A stretch of DNA of 64,000 nucleotides, taken from contig NZ_FLSP01000030.1 in the NCBI RefSeq assembly GCF_900091315.1, positions 1 through 64,000 on the forward strand. The letters are read 5' to 3'. This stretch comes from Streptomyces sp. DI166 (GTDB taxonomy: Bacteria > Actinomycetota > Actinomycetes > Streptomycetales > Streptomycetaceae). Shown here one piece after another: positions 39,414-48,026 of the stretch. A program made the position numbers and the translations under genes. Under the pieces are notes generated by a model. It was given only the letters and a program-made list of their open reading frames with translations, had not been told where the DNA came from and searched no databases. How positions within the stretch are numbered: position 1 is the first letter of the stretch; every line of letters starts with the position of its first letter.

Positions 39414-39956
39414 CTGAAGATCAAGAGACTGACCGCTGCCACCGCCGCGATAACCGCAGCCGCGATCCTCAGCACGGGTCTCAGCCAGGCTGCTGTGGCC
39501 GCCGATCAAGGCACCACGGCCGGTTCGGCGGTTGTCGGTGCCGACAAGCCCATGACTGCCGCGGAAGAGCTGGCCTCGCCCGAGGGGCAGAAGCTTCTCG
39601 CCATGCTGAAGGTCATCGACGAGATGCCCGCCGGCGTGGAGCAGCGAGGAGAGGCTGCGGTCCAGGCTTATCTGGACGAGCACCTTGCCGGCACGAATCG
39701 GGGGGTTCGCGGTTGGTGGCAGACTGCCAAGTGCGTGGGCTCCATCACGGCTGCCATTGCCGGCGGTGCGGTCCCCGTGGCGAAGATCCTCAAGTTGAAG
39801 GCGTTCATCAAGAAGGTCGGTTCCGTGAAGGAATCCGCCTACCTCCTCATCCGCGTCGCCAAGGGTGAGGAGAAGATCAGCGAACTGGGTGCCACGCTCG
39901 GTGGCCTTGCCTCGGTGGTCCTCGGTATCGACGGGATCAAGAGGAACTGCAAGTGA
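39414..39956 (+). CDS. Secreted small protein with a non-standard start codon
   Basis: The frame opens after a stop at 39378 and contains no ATG, GTG or TTG until 39495, yet the codons before 39495 spell a perfect signal peptide (KIKRLTAATAAITAAAIL then STGLSQAAVAAD). The start must be the CTG at 39414 or the ATT at 39411, both behind GAGGGG. The mature protein of about 150 residues is helical (AAEELASPEGQKLLAMLKVI, a hydrophobic TAAIAGGAVPVAKILKL) with a final Cys. No family is recognised. A caller limited to standard starts would lose the signal. Confidence 0.6.
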   Translation: MKIKRLTAATAAITAAAILSTGLSQAAVAADQGTTAGSAVVGADKPMTAAEELASPEGQKLLAMLKVIDEMPAGVEQRGEAAVQAYLDEHLAGTNRGVRGWWQTAKCVGSITAAIAGGAVPVAKILKLKAFIKKVGSVKESAYLLIRVAKGEEKISELGATLGGLASVVLGIDGIKRNCK

Positions 39957-39975
39957 TGGGGAGTGCTGGAGCGTA

Positions 39976-40356
39976 ATGACGAGCACCAAGGCACGTACGA
40001 CGGCACTGATCACGCCCATCGAGCAGGAAGCGCAGAACGAGGCGAAAGCGCTGGCTGGTGAAGGGCGCACCGCCAAAGCCATCCGGCGGCTGCGCAAGGA
40101 CTCGGGCCTCGGTCTGGCCACCGCCCCCGTGGCACTGGACCTGCTCACTCAGGGCCACACATTGCCCACCACCTACGGCGAGGCGCTTGATGCCCTACGG
40201 CAACTCGATGCCGCACTGGTCGCCGAGATGACCGATCTGCTCAACGGCGGGCACCGCGACTCCGCGATCAAGCTGCTCAGGGAGCGGACCGACATGGATC
40301 TCGCCGGGGGCTACCACCTTGTCACGGAGCTGAGCGCTCGGCTGGATACGCAGTAG
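39976..40356 (+). CDS. Protein with two ribosomal L7/L12 C-terminal-like motifs
   Basis: A 126-residue protein from the ATG at 39976. The motifs GRTAKAIRRLRKDSGLGLATA and RDSAIKLLRERTDMDLAGGY both resemble the helix-turn of the L7/L12 C-terminal domain (A-I-K-x-x-R-x-x-T-G-L-x-L). It follows the secreted protein by 19 bases and may be in one operon. It may bind another protein in the cytosol; nothing more is known. Confidence 0.65.
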   Translation: MTSTKARTTALITPIEQEAQNEAKALAGEGRTAKAIRRLRKDSGLGLATAPVALDLLTQGHTLPTTYGEALDALRQLDAALVAEMTDLLNGGHRDSAIKLLRERTDMDLAGGYHLVTELSARLDTQ

Positions 40357-40388
40357 TCGTTTGCGGCAGGCCGCCGCCGCGCACAGTG

Positions 40389-40416
40389 AGAGGCCCCGGC
40401 GAGACCCGGGGCCTCT
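40389..40416 (+). terminator. Terminator
   Basis: A perfect 11-bp stem AGAGGCCCCGG / CCGGGGCCTCT around six bases, 32 bases after the L7/L12-like gene. Confidence 0.8.
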
Positions 40417-40650
40417 TGCGCTGTGGGCGGGTCCCCGGCGGCCTCCTCCGGCCTGTTCCAGCGTGCACGTTGGGTGTGGGGCGTGACAGAGAGCTGCGAC
40501 GCCGATCGTCACCGGCATAAGCACGATCTGTGTCTTCCAGACCAGTTGCTTCCCCCGATAGGCGCCCCACAACGCGACCACGGCGAATGCGCCGACGGTC
40601 ATGAACGCGATGGGGGTGAGGTGGTTCGCGGAGGCGTGTTGCCCGTTCCC

Positions 40651-41148
40651 TCAGCTGTACGTCCACCGCCACGCGTTCGAGCTGTACACGCACTTGATCG
40701 CCGCGCCGCTGGCCGTCGTAGTCGTGGCGCCGTGGTCGCTGTTGCGGCAGAACTGGCCCGCTGAGTAGCAGTTTCCGGCGTTGGAGCGGATGGAGCAGGT
40801 GCCGGTCGAATCCTGGGCGGAACTGCTGCCGCTGCCGGTGTCGGCGGCCCTGGCGGTGGTCGTCTTGGTGACGGTGATCGTGGGGGCGGGCTTCGCCTTG
40901 GGCTTGACGGTCTCCGTGACCGTGGGGCCGGGTTCCGGGGTGGCCGTGACGGTCGCCGTGATCGTCGTCGTGGGTCTGGGCTTGGCCTCCACCGGCTGCT
41001 GCCCGTCGTCCCCGTTCGCGGAGCCGATCAGCGTGCCCGTCAGGAGCAGGGCCGTGCCGCCGACCCATACGAGGACGCGCTTGTGCAGTGGACGTGAGTC
41101 GGGCCCGCGTGGTGCCGGAGGTATGGGTGTGTTGTACGGGTTGGTCAT
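40651..41148 (-). CDS. Membrane-anchored extracytoplasmic protein with C-terminal Cys
   Basis: A 165-residue protein from the ATG at 41148. A short cytosolic Pro-rich part is followed by one membrane segment (about 22-42). A Thr/Pro/Lys-rich stalk (TATVTATPEPGPTVTETVK) and a small C-terminal domain with four Cys (TCSIRSNAGNCYSAGQFC, IKCVYSS) come next. It is probably disulphide-bonded outside the cell. Function unknown. Confidence 0.7.
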   Translation of the reverse strand: MTNPYNTPIPPAPRGPDSRPLHKRVLVWVGGTALLLTGTLIGSANGDDGQQPVEAKPRPTTTITATVTATPEPGPTVTETVKPKAKPAPTITVTKTTTARAADTGSGSSSAQDSTGTCSIRSNAGNCYSAGQFCRNSDHGATTTTASGAAIKCVYSSNAWRWTYS

Positions 41149-41401
41149 ATCGGCCCCCAGGATGCTCGGGTGGGGTGACCGTATTCCTGAGACGGGGCAT
41201 GTGTGGAGAGTGTGCGGGCGTAGTGGCCGTTCTGTGATCCGAGTCAAGTCGCGTTCCTCGGTCAGATGTTCCTGCCCCTACGGCAAGCCGAGCCCGGCAC
41301 TCACGCCACGTGACGGCGAAGTCCGGTGCTCAGCGGCACCGACCGTGGGTGCCCCCGACAGCGTTCTGACCTAGGGTGGTGCTCGCTTACGAGGGGGCAA
41401 G

Positions 41402-41713
41402 GTGAACGGCAATCCGATCTATCACTTGATCGCGCTGGGCGTGGCGACAGTACTGATGGTGCCGTTGCCCGTGGCGATGCTGGCCGGGTGGACTCCGCCG
41501 TGGTTGCGCGGGCAGCGGGGCGGGGTGCGGCTTCAGGCTTGCGGGGTGCTGGCCATCTACGCCATGGTGCTTGCCAACAGCCTGCCGCGCATCGCCGACG
41601 CCTCGTTCGAGACGGTCATGCTCTTTACTTGCATTGGACTCGGCTTCAGCGTCGTCGCCGGAGTGCTGCTCCTGCTGTCCGCGCTCAGGAACGCGCGGCG
41701 CGCAGGGCGCTGA
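41402..41713 (+). CDS. Small membrane protein, 103 residues
   Basis: GTG start. Three hydrophobic segments (about 8-28, 45-62, 70-92) and a basic C-terminus. Its 3' part overlaps the convergent GtrA gene by 157 bases. No family recognised. Confidence 0.6.
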   Translation: MNGNPIYHLIALGVATVLMVPLPVAMLAGWTPPWLRGQRGGVRLQACGVLAIYAMVLANSLPRIADASFETVMLFTCIGLGFSVVAGVLLLLSALRNARRAGR

Positions 41714-42111
41714 TCGCCCCCGGCGGTCCCGAACACGCACAGCCGCAGGACCAGGAAGCGGCCCACCCCCGCGGCCCCCGACGCCGTCAAGTACACCGTC
41801 TGTTCCCAGAGCAGGGACGGGGACGGGTGCAGTGTGTGCAGGAGCAGGATCGCCGCTGACGTCACTCCGTACGCCACCGCCGCCGAGCCCCCGGACTGGA
41901 GGTGCCGGCGCAGCCCCGGGCGTTTGCCCGTCGTGAAGGTGAACAGGGCGTGCAGCTCCGTGCAGAGGAGCGTGGACGCCACCGTGATCAGGGCGTTGGC
42001 CAGCGCCCACGGCATCGTCGTCGCCAGCAGGGGCACCGTCGCTCCGGAGGCCAGGCCCACCCCGCCGCCGCACACCACGAACCGGGCGAAGGACGCGAGC
42101 GGCGAGGTCAT
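41557..42111 (-). CDS. GtrA-like membrane protein
   Basis: About 184 residues from the ATG at 42111. Four hydrophobic segments (ARFVVCGGGVGLASGATVPL, ANALITVASTLLCTEL, a third SAAVAYGVTSAAILLL and a fourth near RFLVLRLCVF) show the GtrA/DPMS fold. This fold flips or anchors polyprenyl-linked sugars. The last 45 residues after VFGTAGG are basic, not GtrA-like, and overlap the convergent gene, so the true end could have shifted. The gene is short of an obvious glycosyltransferase partner here; a GT2-GtrA fusion lies 6 kb away. Confidence 0.7.
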   Translation of the reverse strand: MTSPLASFARFVVCGGGVGLASGATVPLLATTMPWALANALITVASTLLCTELHALFTFTTGKRPGLRRHLQSGGSAAVAYGVTSAAILLLHTLHPSPSLLWEQTVYLTASGAAGVGRFLVLRLCVFGTAGGDQRPARRAFLSADSRSSTPATTLKPSPMQVKSMTVSNEASAMRGRLLASTMA

Positions 42112-42268
42112 GGGAGTTCCTTCCGGGAAGGAGCGGGGAGTTGTGCGGACGTGGCTTTGATCGGCCGCGTCCAACGATCCCGTTCTCCGCCGTCCCTTAC
42201 GAGGTGGCACGCTCCCCGATCGGGGGTGGTGCCAGCCCCACCATGCGAGGGGGGCCGGCCAACCGCCC

Positions 42269-43099
42269 CTACTTGAACGCCCCCACGTACCGCGCCGCCC
42301 ACTCTCCGTACGCCCGCGGCCGACGCCCCAGCAGCGCCTCCGTGTCCGGGCTCACCCGGCGCAGCGCCTCCGGCGGCGTGCCCAGCATGTCCAGCGTTGT
42401 CTCCACCACCGGCTCCGGCATGAAACGCACCATCCCGTCCCGCGCCTCAGACCGGGAAAGTTCCACGAAGCGCACCGGCTCCCCCAATACCTCCTGCAGC
42501 GCCGCCACTTGCTCGCGCGGGGTGATGGGCGCCGGGCCCGTCAGGTCGTACACCTTCCCCTCGTGGCCCCGCTCGCGCAGCACCCTCGCCGCCGCCTCCG
42601 CTATGTCCGCCGGGTCCACCGTCGGCAGGGCCACGTCGCCGAAGGGCGCCGCCGCTTCGCGGCGAGCACGGACCGACTCCGCCCACTGGAAGGTGTTGGA
42701 GTGGAAGCCCGCGGGGCGCAGCAGCGTCCAGTGCATGCCCGCTCCCTTGACCGCGTCCTCCAGCGTCGGCGGCAGGTGGCCCGTGCCCACGCCCTGCGAG
42801 GAGAGCAGCACCACCCGGTTCACGCCGGCCGTCCGCGCGGCCGTCAGTACCGGTCCCAGGTCACCGCCCGCGCCCAGGAACTCCCCCGAGGTCAGGAGGA
42901 AGAGGGCCTTGGCCCCGGTCAGGGCCGGTTCCAGGGTTTCGGGCGCCGCCAGGTCCGCCTGGTGGTGGCGGACCGTCGCCGGCAGGGCACCGTCGGCCGG
43001 GGGGCGCCTCGACACCGCCGTCACCGACTCCCCCGCCTCCACCAGTGCCCGCACCAGCGGCTGTCCCACATTGCCCGTCGCTCCGGTCACCACGATCAT
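42269..43099 (-). CDS. NmrA-like NAD(P)H-binding protein (quinone reductase type)
   Basis: A 276-residue Rossmann protein from the ATG at 43099 (GGAG upstream). The N-terminus MIVVTGATGNVGQPLVRAL has the T-G-A-T-G-x-x-G nucleotide loop, and RRPPADG and LFLLTSGEF lie as in NmrA/QorB proteins. It is divergent from a HxlR regulator, the arrangement of QorB/QorR-like quinone-response pairs. It likely reduces quinones or senses the redox state with NADPH. Confidence 0.85.
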   Translation of the reverse strand: MIVVTGATGNVGQPLVRALVEAGESVTAVSRRPPADGALPATVRHHQADLAAPETLEPALTGAKALFLLTSGEFLGAGGDLGPVLTAARTAGVNRVVLLSSQGVGTGHLPPTLEDAVKGAGMHWTLLRPAGFHSNTFQWAESVRARREAAAPFGDVALPTVDPADIAEAAARVLRERGHEGKVYDLTGPAPITPREQVAALQEVLGEPVRFVELSRSEARDGMVRFMPEPVVETTLDMLGTPPEALRRVSPDTEALLGRRPRAYGEWAARYVGAFK

Positions 43100-43183
43100 C
43101 GTCGTACTCCGTTCTGAGGTCTCGTCAACTTCCTGCTCAGGAACGGTACTTTTTAGAGGCAAGTAGGTACCTAGAGGAAAGTA

Positions 43184-43594
43184 ATGGGAGAAGGAGCCGA
43201 TGTGATCGAGGCCACAGTCAGTAGGAGTGAAGTCGCACCCGAGAATGCCTGTCCCATCGCACCCGTCGTCGACATCGTCTTCAGTCGCTGGACCACGCCG
43301 ATCCTCTGGGCCCTGCACGAATACGGCACCCAGCGCTTCGTCGAGCTGGAGCGGCGGATCTCCACGATCACGCCGAAGGTACTGACGCAGCGGCTGCGGC
43401 AGTTGGAGCGGGACGGGCTGGTCGTACGGACGTACTACCCCGAGGTGCCGCCGCGTGTGGAGTACGAGATCAGTGACCTGGGGCGGAGTCTCGCGCCGCT
43501 GTTCGCCGCCCTGTCCGAGTGGTCCGTCAATCTGCCCCGCGTCGAGCAGGCACGCCTCGAATACGACGCCCGCGACGGCAGGCAGCGGCGCTGA
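43184..43594 (+). CDS. HxlR-family regulator
   Basis: A 136-residue winged helix. It opens with CPIAPVVDIVFSRWTTPIL around a single Cys (residue 23), then FVELERRISTITPKVLTQRL, LERDGLVVRTYYPEVPPRVE and YEISDLGRSLAPL, the complete HxlR signature. The conserved Cys allows redox or quinone sensing. It is divergent from the NmrA-like gene and probably represses it. The shared gap contains AAGTAGGTACCTAGAGG, a small dyad. Confidence 0.88.
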   Translation: MGEGADVIEATVSRSEVAPENACPIAPVVDIVFSRWTTPILWALHEYGTQRFVELERRISTITPKVLTQRLRQLERDGLVVRTYYPEVPPRVEYEISDLGRSLAPLFAALSEWSVNLPRVEQARLEYDARDGRQRR

Positions 43595-43597
43595 GGG

Positions 43598-44080
43598 TCA
43601 GGCGTCGCCCTCGCGGAGTTCGTCGATGTACCCCTGCGCCAGTCCCGTCGTCCGTGTGAACCAGTCCGTCAGTACCGCGATCTCGTCCGGCGAGTAGTCG
43701 GCGAACAGTTCCATCAGGCGGCCGTAGTACGGGCCGTACAGCGCCTCCACGCGCGTGACCGCGTCCGGTACCGCCGCCACGCGCACCCGGCGGCGGTCGG
43801 TCGGGTCGGCGACGCGGGTGATGTAGCCGGCGCGCTCCAGGCGGTTGAGGATGCCGGTCATCGCGCCGGTGGTGACGTGGGCGTGCTCGGCGAGGTCGCC
43901 CGCGCTGAGCAGGTTCTCGCCCGCCTTCAGCACGCAGCCGAAGCAGAGCAGGTCGGTGATGTTCAGGCCCAGCCGCTGGGCCATCTCCTGCTGGCCGAGC
44001 AGATGGGCCGCGATGAGGGAGTCCATCGCCTCCAGTGCCTGGGCGGGGGTGGCGGCGGGGCGGCGCGGCTTGGCGTGCAT
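43598..44080 (-). CDS. MarR-family regulator
   Basis: A 160-residue MarR protein: LLSAGDLAEHAHVTTGAMTG then LNRLERAGYITRVADPTDRR is the winged-helix core (about 58-98), with dimerisation helices at both ends. ATG start. It is divergent from a small membrane protein gene and has palindromes in the shared gap, so it probably represses itself and that gene. Confidence 0.88.
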   Translation of the reverse strand: MHAKPRRPAATPAQALEAMDSLIAAHLLGQQEMAQRLGLNITDLLCFGCVLKAGENLLSAGDLAEHAHVTTGAMTGILNRLERAGYITRVADPTDRRRVRVAAVPDAVTRVEALYGPYYGRLMELFADYSPDEIAVLTDWFTRTTGLAQGYIDELREGDA

Positions 44081-44093
44081 GTGGTGCAGTTAC

Positions 44094-44133
44094 CTCACTT
44101 CGTGAGAGGTTTCGGTGATAAATTCCTTAGGAA
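44094..44133. promoter_or_regulatory. MarR operator candidates
   Basis: CTCAC-TTC-GTGAG (44094-44106) and TTCCT-T-AGGAA (44123-44133) are perfect dyads between the MarR gene and its divergent neighbour. Confidence 0.55.
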
Positions 44134-44169
44134 GTGAGAGACATTCTCATTCCTGAGGGGGCATGGCCT

Positions 44170-44547
44170 GTGAGCGCACAGTACGACGAGGGGCACACGG
44201 TCGCGGGGTGGACCGGCACCGCGATCGCGACGGTGGGCGGCTCGGTGGCCGGGGCGGGGGTGTGTCTGGTGTCCCCGCTCGTCGTCGGCGGCGGCCTCGG
44301 CATCTGCCTGCTCGCCCTGCTCACCACCTGGGCGCTGCATCTCACCGGGTGGGGCAAGGGGCCGGGGCCGCGGCCCCGGGAGCAGTGGCCCATGGGGGTC
44401 CGTGATCCGCAGGCCCGTGCGGGGCACCCGGAGTGCCTCGGCTGCCGGCTGGCGGGGCGGGGGCGTAGGGGGCGGGGCAGGCCGGAAGCGCTTGCCGTCA
44501 CCGCCGTCTCCGGCGAGGAAGCCGTACAGCTCACCCCCGCCGAATAG
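44170..44547 (+). CDS. Small membrane protein of HGxTxAxW type
   Basis: A 125-residue protein from the GTG at 44170 (GAGGGGGC upstream; the frame opens at 44134). It has GHTVAGWTGTAIATVGGSVA, two membrane segments (about 15-35, 40-60) and a basic cytosolic tail. Proteins with this pattern are widespread in Streptomyces without assigned function. Confidence 0.65.
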   Translation: MSAQYDEGHTVAGWTGTAIATVGGSVAGAGVCLVSPLVVGGGLGICLLALLTTWALHLTGWGKGPGPRPREQWPMGVRDPQARAGHPECLGCRLAGRGRRGRGRPEALAVTAVSGEEAVQLTPAE

Positions 44548-44591
44548 GCCGCGCCCGCTCGATGTCAGTGGCGGCGCCTACGCTCGACCCG

Positions 44592-45467
44592 ATGGCACAG
44601 GCATGGAGGTGTTCGGGGCTGCGCTGGGCGGCGGGCGGTCCCGAGCTGGGCTGGGAAGGGGGTCGGCGCACCGCGCTGACCTGGGGGAAACGGGTGGCCT
44701 TCGCGGTCGAGGAGGGGGGAGTGCGGACCTGCGTGGGGGCGCGGGGGCACGCCTGTCCGGTGCGCGCGGTCGTGTCGGGGCGCAGTACGGGCGCGCGCTG
44801 CGAGGAGTGCGCCCGCCTGGACCGCGCGCACTCCGTCGCCGCGGACACACTCGCCGACGATCCGCGGCCGTACCGCGTCTATCTGGCCTGGTTCGGGCCC
44901 GGCATGGTCAAGGTCGGCATCACCGCCGAACAGCGTGGCCCCGCCCGCCTGCTGGAACAGGGCGCCGTCTGTTTCACCTGGCTCGGCACCGGGCCCCTGA
45001 TGGCCGCCCGGCGCACCGAGGAGCTGCTCCGCGCCGCACTCCGCGTCCCGGACCGCATCCCGTACGCCGACAAGCGCGCCGTACGCTCCGTGCTGCCCGC
45101 CACCGCGCCCGAGCGGGCCCGCGAGGTCGAGGAACTGCACGCCCGGGCCCTCGCCCTCCCCGGCTGGCCCGAGTCCCTGACCCCCGCCCCCTGCGACCCC
45201 GTCGACCACGTGCCTGCCTTCGGCCTCGCCCAACTCCCGCCCGCCGTCGGCGAGGTGACCGAGCTGATCGCGGGTGCCGCCCTCACCGGGACGCTGGCCG
45301 CCGCGGCCGGTCCGGATCTGCATCTGCGTACCGCTACCGGTGTCGTCGTACTCGACACCCGGCTGATGAGAGGGTGGGGGCTGGTCCCCGCGAGCGACGG
45401 CCGCCCGGCCCTGCCGCTACGGCCGTTCAAAGCCCCCTCCGCAACCACCCAGGACGGACTGTTCTGA
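44592..45467 (+). CDS. DUF2797-family protein
   Basis: About 291 residues. A Cys-containing N-terminal part (RTCVGARGHACPV, CEECARLDRAH) looks like a zinc site. YRVYLAWFGPGMVKVGIT recalls a GIY-YIG strand pair and is the DUF2797 hallmark. I chose the ATG at 44592 (MAQAWRC, conserved in the family as I recall); an ATG at 44562 is also in frame and neither has a good Shine-Dalgarno. Nucleic-acid association is likely from the fold. Confidence 0.7.
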   Translation: MAQAWRCSGLRWAAGGPELGWEGGRRTALTWGKRVAFAVEEGGVRTCVGARGHACPVRAVVSGRSTGARCEECARLDRAHSVAADTLADDPRPYRVYLAWFGPGMVKVGITAEQRGPARLLEQGAVCFTWLGTGPLMAARRTEELLRAALRVPDRIPYADKRAVRSVLPATAPERAREVEELHARALALPGWPESLTPAPCDPVDHVPAFGLAQLPPAVGEVTELIAGAALTGTLAAAAGPDLHLRTATGVVVLDTRLMRGWGLVPASDGRPALPLRPFKAPSATTQDGLF

Positions 45468-45604
45468 ACGCACGCGGCTGGCACGGCCGTTCAGGACAGC
45501 CACACCCCAACACCGCCCCTTCCTAAGAGCCCCCTGTGAATTTCTCAGGAAAATCACAGGTTGTAGAAAGCGTGTTCTCAGAGGGCCCCGACACAGTGGC
45601 CGCC

Positions 45605-46345
45605 ATGACCACGACCTCGCCCCAGGGGCGCACCGAACTGCTGAGGCCGGACGGGAGCCCCGTCCGAGTGCTTGTGGTGGACGACGAGCAGTCGATCACC
45701 GAGTTGCTGTCCATGGCCCTGCGCTACGAGGGTTGGCAGATCCGCAGCGCCGGCGACGGCTCGGGTGCCGTGCGCACCGCGCGCGAGTTCCGGCCCGACG
45801 CCGTCGTCCTCGACATGATGCTGCCCGACATGGACGGACTGGCCGTCCTCGGCCGGCTGCGGCGCGAACTGCCGGACGTGCCCGTGCTCTTCCTCACCGC
45901 GAAGGACGCCGTGGAGGACCGTATCGCCGGGCTCACCGCGGGCGGCGACGACTACGTGACCAAGCCGTTCAGCCTGGAGGAGGTCGTCGCGCGGCTGCGC
46001 GGGCTGATCCGCCGCTCCGGCGCCGCCGACCGCCGCTCCGACTCCGTGCTCGTCGTCGGCGACCTCACCCTCGACGAGGACAGCCACGAGGTCACCCGGG
46101 GCGGCGACTCCATCCACCTCACCGCCACCGAGTTCGAGCTGCTGCGCTTCCTGATGCGCAACCCGCGGCGCGTGCTCAGCAAGGCGCAGATCCTCGACCG
46201 GGTCTGGTCCTACGACTTCGGCGGCCAGGCCAACGTGGTCGAGCTGTACATCTCCTACCTGCGCCGCAAGATCGACGCCGGTCGGGAGCCCATGATCCAC
46301 ACCCGGCGCGGTGCCGGATACCTGATCAAGCCCGCCGTGTCATGA
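45605..46345 (+). CDS. OmpR/PhoB-type response regulator
   Basis: A 246-residue protein from the ATG at 45605. The receiver (about 18-130) has VLVVDDEQS, phospho-acceptor Asp in VVLDMMLPD, TAKD and VTKPF. The DNA-binding winged helix is at about 150-240 (LTATEFELLRFLMRNPRRVL, YISYLRRKIDAG). Its stop overlaps the sensor kinase start (ATGA). It likely controls the glycosyltransferase genes downstream in the same operon. A hairpin-free, A+T-richer promoter region precedes it. Confidence 0.93.
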   Translation: MTTTSPQGRTELLRPDGSPVRVLVVDDEQSITELLSMALRYEGWQIRSAGDGSGAVRTAREFRPDAVVLDMMLPDMDGLAVLGRLRRELPDVPVLFLTAKDAVEDRIAGLTAGGDDYVTKPFSLEEVVARLRGLIRRSGAADRRSDSVLVVGDLTLDEDSHEVTRGGDSIHLTATEFELLRFLMRNPRRVLSKAQILDRVWSYDFGGQANVVELYISYLRRKIDAGREPMIHTRRGAGYLIKPAVS

Positions 46346-48012
46346 GCGGACGACGACGGACGCGTCCGCGGCGGAGACGAGCGACCCTGCGGACGCGGCT
46401 CGTCGTCGCCTCCGTGGTGCTGATCGCCGTGGTCTGCGCGGTGATCGGCACGGTCACCACCCTGGCGCTGCGCTCGCACCTGTACGAGCAGCTCGACGAC
46501 CGGCTCAGCGAGGTCGCCGGACGCGCGGCCGGTTTCGGCGCGCCCCCGGGCGGCGAACCCGGTCGGGAGAACGCGGTCACCAAGAGCGACCCCTTCACCC
46601 TCGCCGACTTCGTCACCCGCGGCCCCCAGCCCGAGGGCACGGTCGTCGCCGAGGTGGAGGGCGGCGTCATCACCGCGGCCAAGGTCGGCAAGAAGGACGA
46701 CAGCAGCACCGACTTCAGCGGCATGGTCGCCGAGGACCTCGACGACAGCCAGAAACAGGCCCTCGCCGCCGTGACCCGCGACCGCGACAAGCACACCGTC
46801 GACCTCGGCAGCCTCGGCGAGTACCGGGTCACGTACAAGACGGGCGCCAACGGCAGCTACTACGTCGCCGTGCCCACCGAGGAAGTCACCGGCACCCTCA
46901 ACACGCTGATCCTCATCGAGATCAGCGTCACCGCGGCCGGTCTGATCGCCGCCTCCCTCGCCGGGACGGTCATCGTCGGCGTCGCCACCCGCCCGCTGCG
47001 CAAGGTCGCCGCCACCGCCACCCGGGTCTCCGAACTCCCGCTGCACAGCGGCGAGGTGAACCTCAACGAGCGCGTCCCGGAGTCCGAGTGCGACCCGCAC
47101 ACCGAGGTCGGCCGGGTCGGCGCCGCCCTGAACCGCATGCTGGACCACGTCCACGGCGCCCTGCACGCCCGCCAGCGGAGCGAGACCCGGGTACGGCAGT
47201 TCGTGGCCGACGCCAGCCACGAGCTGCGCACCCCGCTCGCCTCCATCCGCGGCTACGCCGAACTCACCAGACGCGGCAGGGAACAGATCGGCCCCGACAC
47301 CCGGCACGCCCTCGGCCGTATCGAGTCCGAGGCGGGCCGGATGACCCTGCTCGTGGAGGACCTGCTGCTGCTCGCCCGGCTCGACGCCGGACGGCCGCTG
47401 CAGTTCGAGCAGACCGACCTCGTCCCGCTGGTCGTGGACACCGTCAGCGACTCCCGCGCGGCCGGCATGGACCACAACTGGCGGCTCGACCTGCCCGACG
47501 AACCGGCCCTGGTGACGGCGGACGCGGCCCGCGTCCAGCAGGTACTGGTCAACCTGCTGGGCAACGCCCGCAAGCACACCCCGCCGGGCACCACCATCAC
47601 CGCGCGGGTGCGACGGCAGGGCACGTGGATGTGCGTGGACGTCGAGGACAATGGCCCCGGCATCCCGCCGGATCTGCTGCCGCATGTCTTCGAACGGTTC
47701 GCACGCGGCGACACCTCGCGCTCGCGCGCCTCCGGCTCCACCGGCCTGGGCCTGGCCATCGTGCAGGCCGTGGCGGCGGCGCACGGCGGCGCCGTGACCG
47801 TGGACAGCGTGCCCGGACGGACCGTGTTCACGGTCCATCTGCCCGCGCCGACGGTCCATCTGTCCGCGCCGACGGTCCATCTGTCCGCGCCGACGGTCCA
47901 TCTGTCCGCGCCCGCGGTCCATCTGCCCGCCCCCGAGCGCCCCGACATGAACCGGCAACCGCACTCACAGGCACAGCACAGCCTGACCACACGGGCGGAA
48001 CAGGGCGCCTGA
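46342..48012 (+). CDS. Membrane sensor histidine kinase
   Basis: A 556-residue protein. Membrane segments lie at about 18-40 and 190-212, with an extracellular sensor of about 150 residues between. Then come HAMP (about 213-270), HisKA with ASHELRTPLAS, and HATPase with N (NLLGNARKHT), G1 (DNGPGIP) and G2 (GSTGLGLAI). The C-terminus carries five 7-residue repeats of the type TVHLSAP, from 21-bp tandem DNA repeats (47830-47934). It pairs with the response regulator, to which it is translationally coupled. Confidence 0.93.
   Translation: MSGRRRTRPRRRRATLRTRLVVASVVLIAVVCAVIGTVTTLALRSHLYEQLDDRLSEVAGRAAGFGAPPGGEPGRENAVTKSDPFTLADFVTRGPQPEGTVVAEVEGGVITAAKVGKKDDSSTDFSGMVAEDLDDSQKQALAAVTRDRDKHTVDLGSLGEYRVTYKTGANGSYYVAVPTEEVTGTLNTLILIEISVTAAGLIAASLAGTVIVGVATRPLRKVAATATRVSELPLHSGEVNLNERVPESECDPHTEVGRVGAALNRMLDHVHGALHARQRSETRVRQFVADASHELRTPLASIRGYAELTRRGREQIGPDTRHALGRIESEAGRMTLLVEDLLLLARLDAGRPLQFEQTDLVPLVVDTVSDSRAAGMDHNWRLDLPDEPALVTADAARVQQVLVNLLGNARKHTPPGTTITARVRRQGTWMCVDVEDNGPGIPPDLLPHVFERFARGDTSRSRASGSTGLGLAIVQAVAAAHGGAVTVDSVPGRTVFTVHLPAPTVHLSAPTVHLSAPTVHLSAPAVHLPAPERPDMNRQPHSQAQHSLTTRAEQGA
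47830..47934 (+). repeat. Five 21-bp tandem repeats in the kinase 3' end
   Basis: Units begin at 47830, 47851, 47872, 47893 and 47914; the centre three are nearly identical (ACGGTCCATCTGTCCGCGCC). They add T-V-H-L-S-A-P repeats after the catalytic domain. Confidence 0.85.
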
Positions 48013-48026
48013 CCAGAGTCGTTCCC

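Noticed and set aside
39282..40148. Minus-strand frame over the secreted and L7/L12-like genes
   Set aside because: Antisense to two genes with signal peptide or motif support; no motif of its own.
40195..40602. Minus-strand frame with a membrane-like start (MTVGAFAVVALWGAYRGKQL)
   Set aside because: The first 40 residues look like a real membrane helix and follow the stop of 40651-41148 in the same frame. However, the rest runs antisense through a terminator and a supported gene, so at most it is a remnant.
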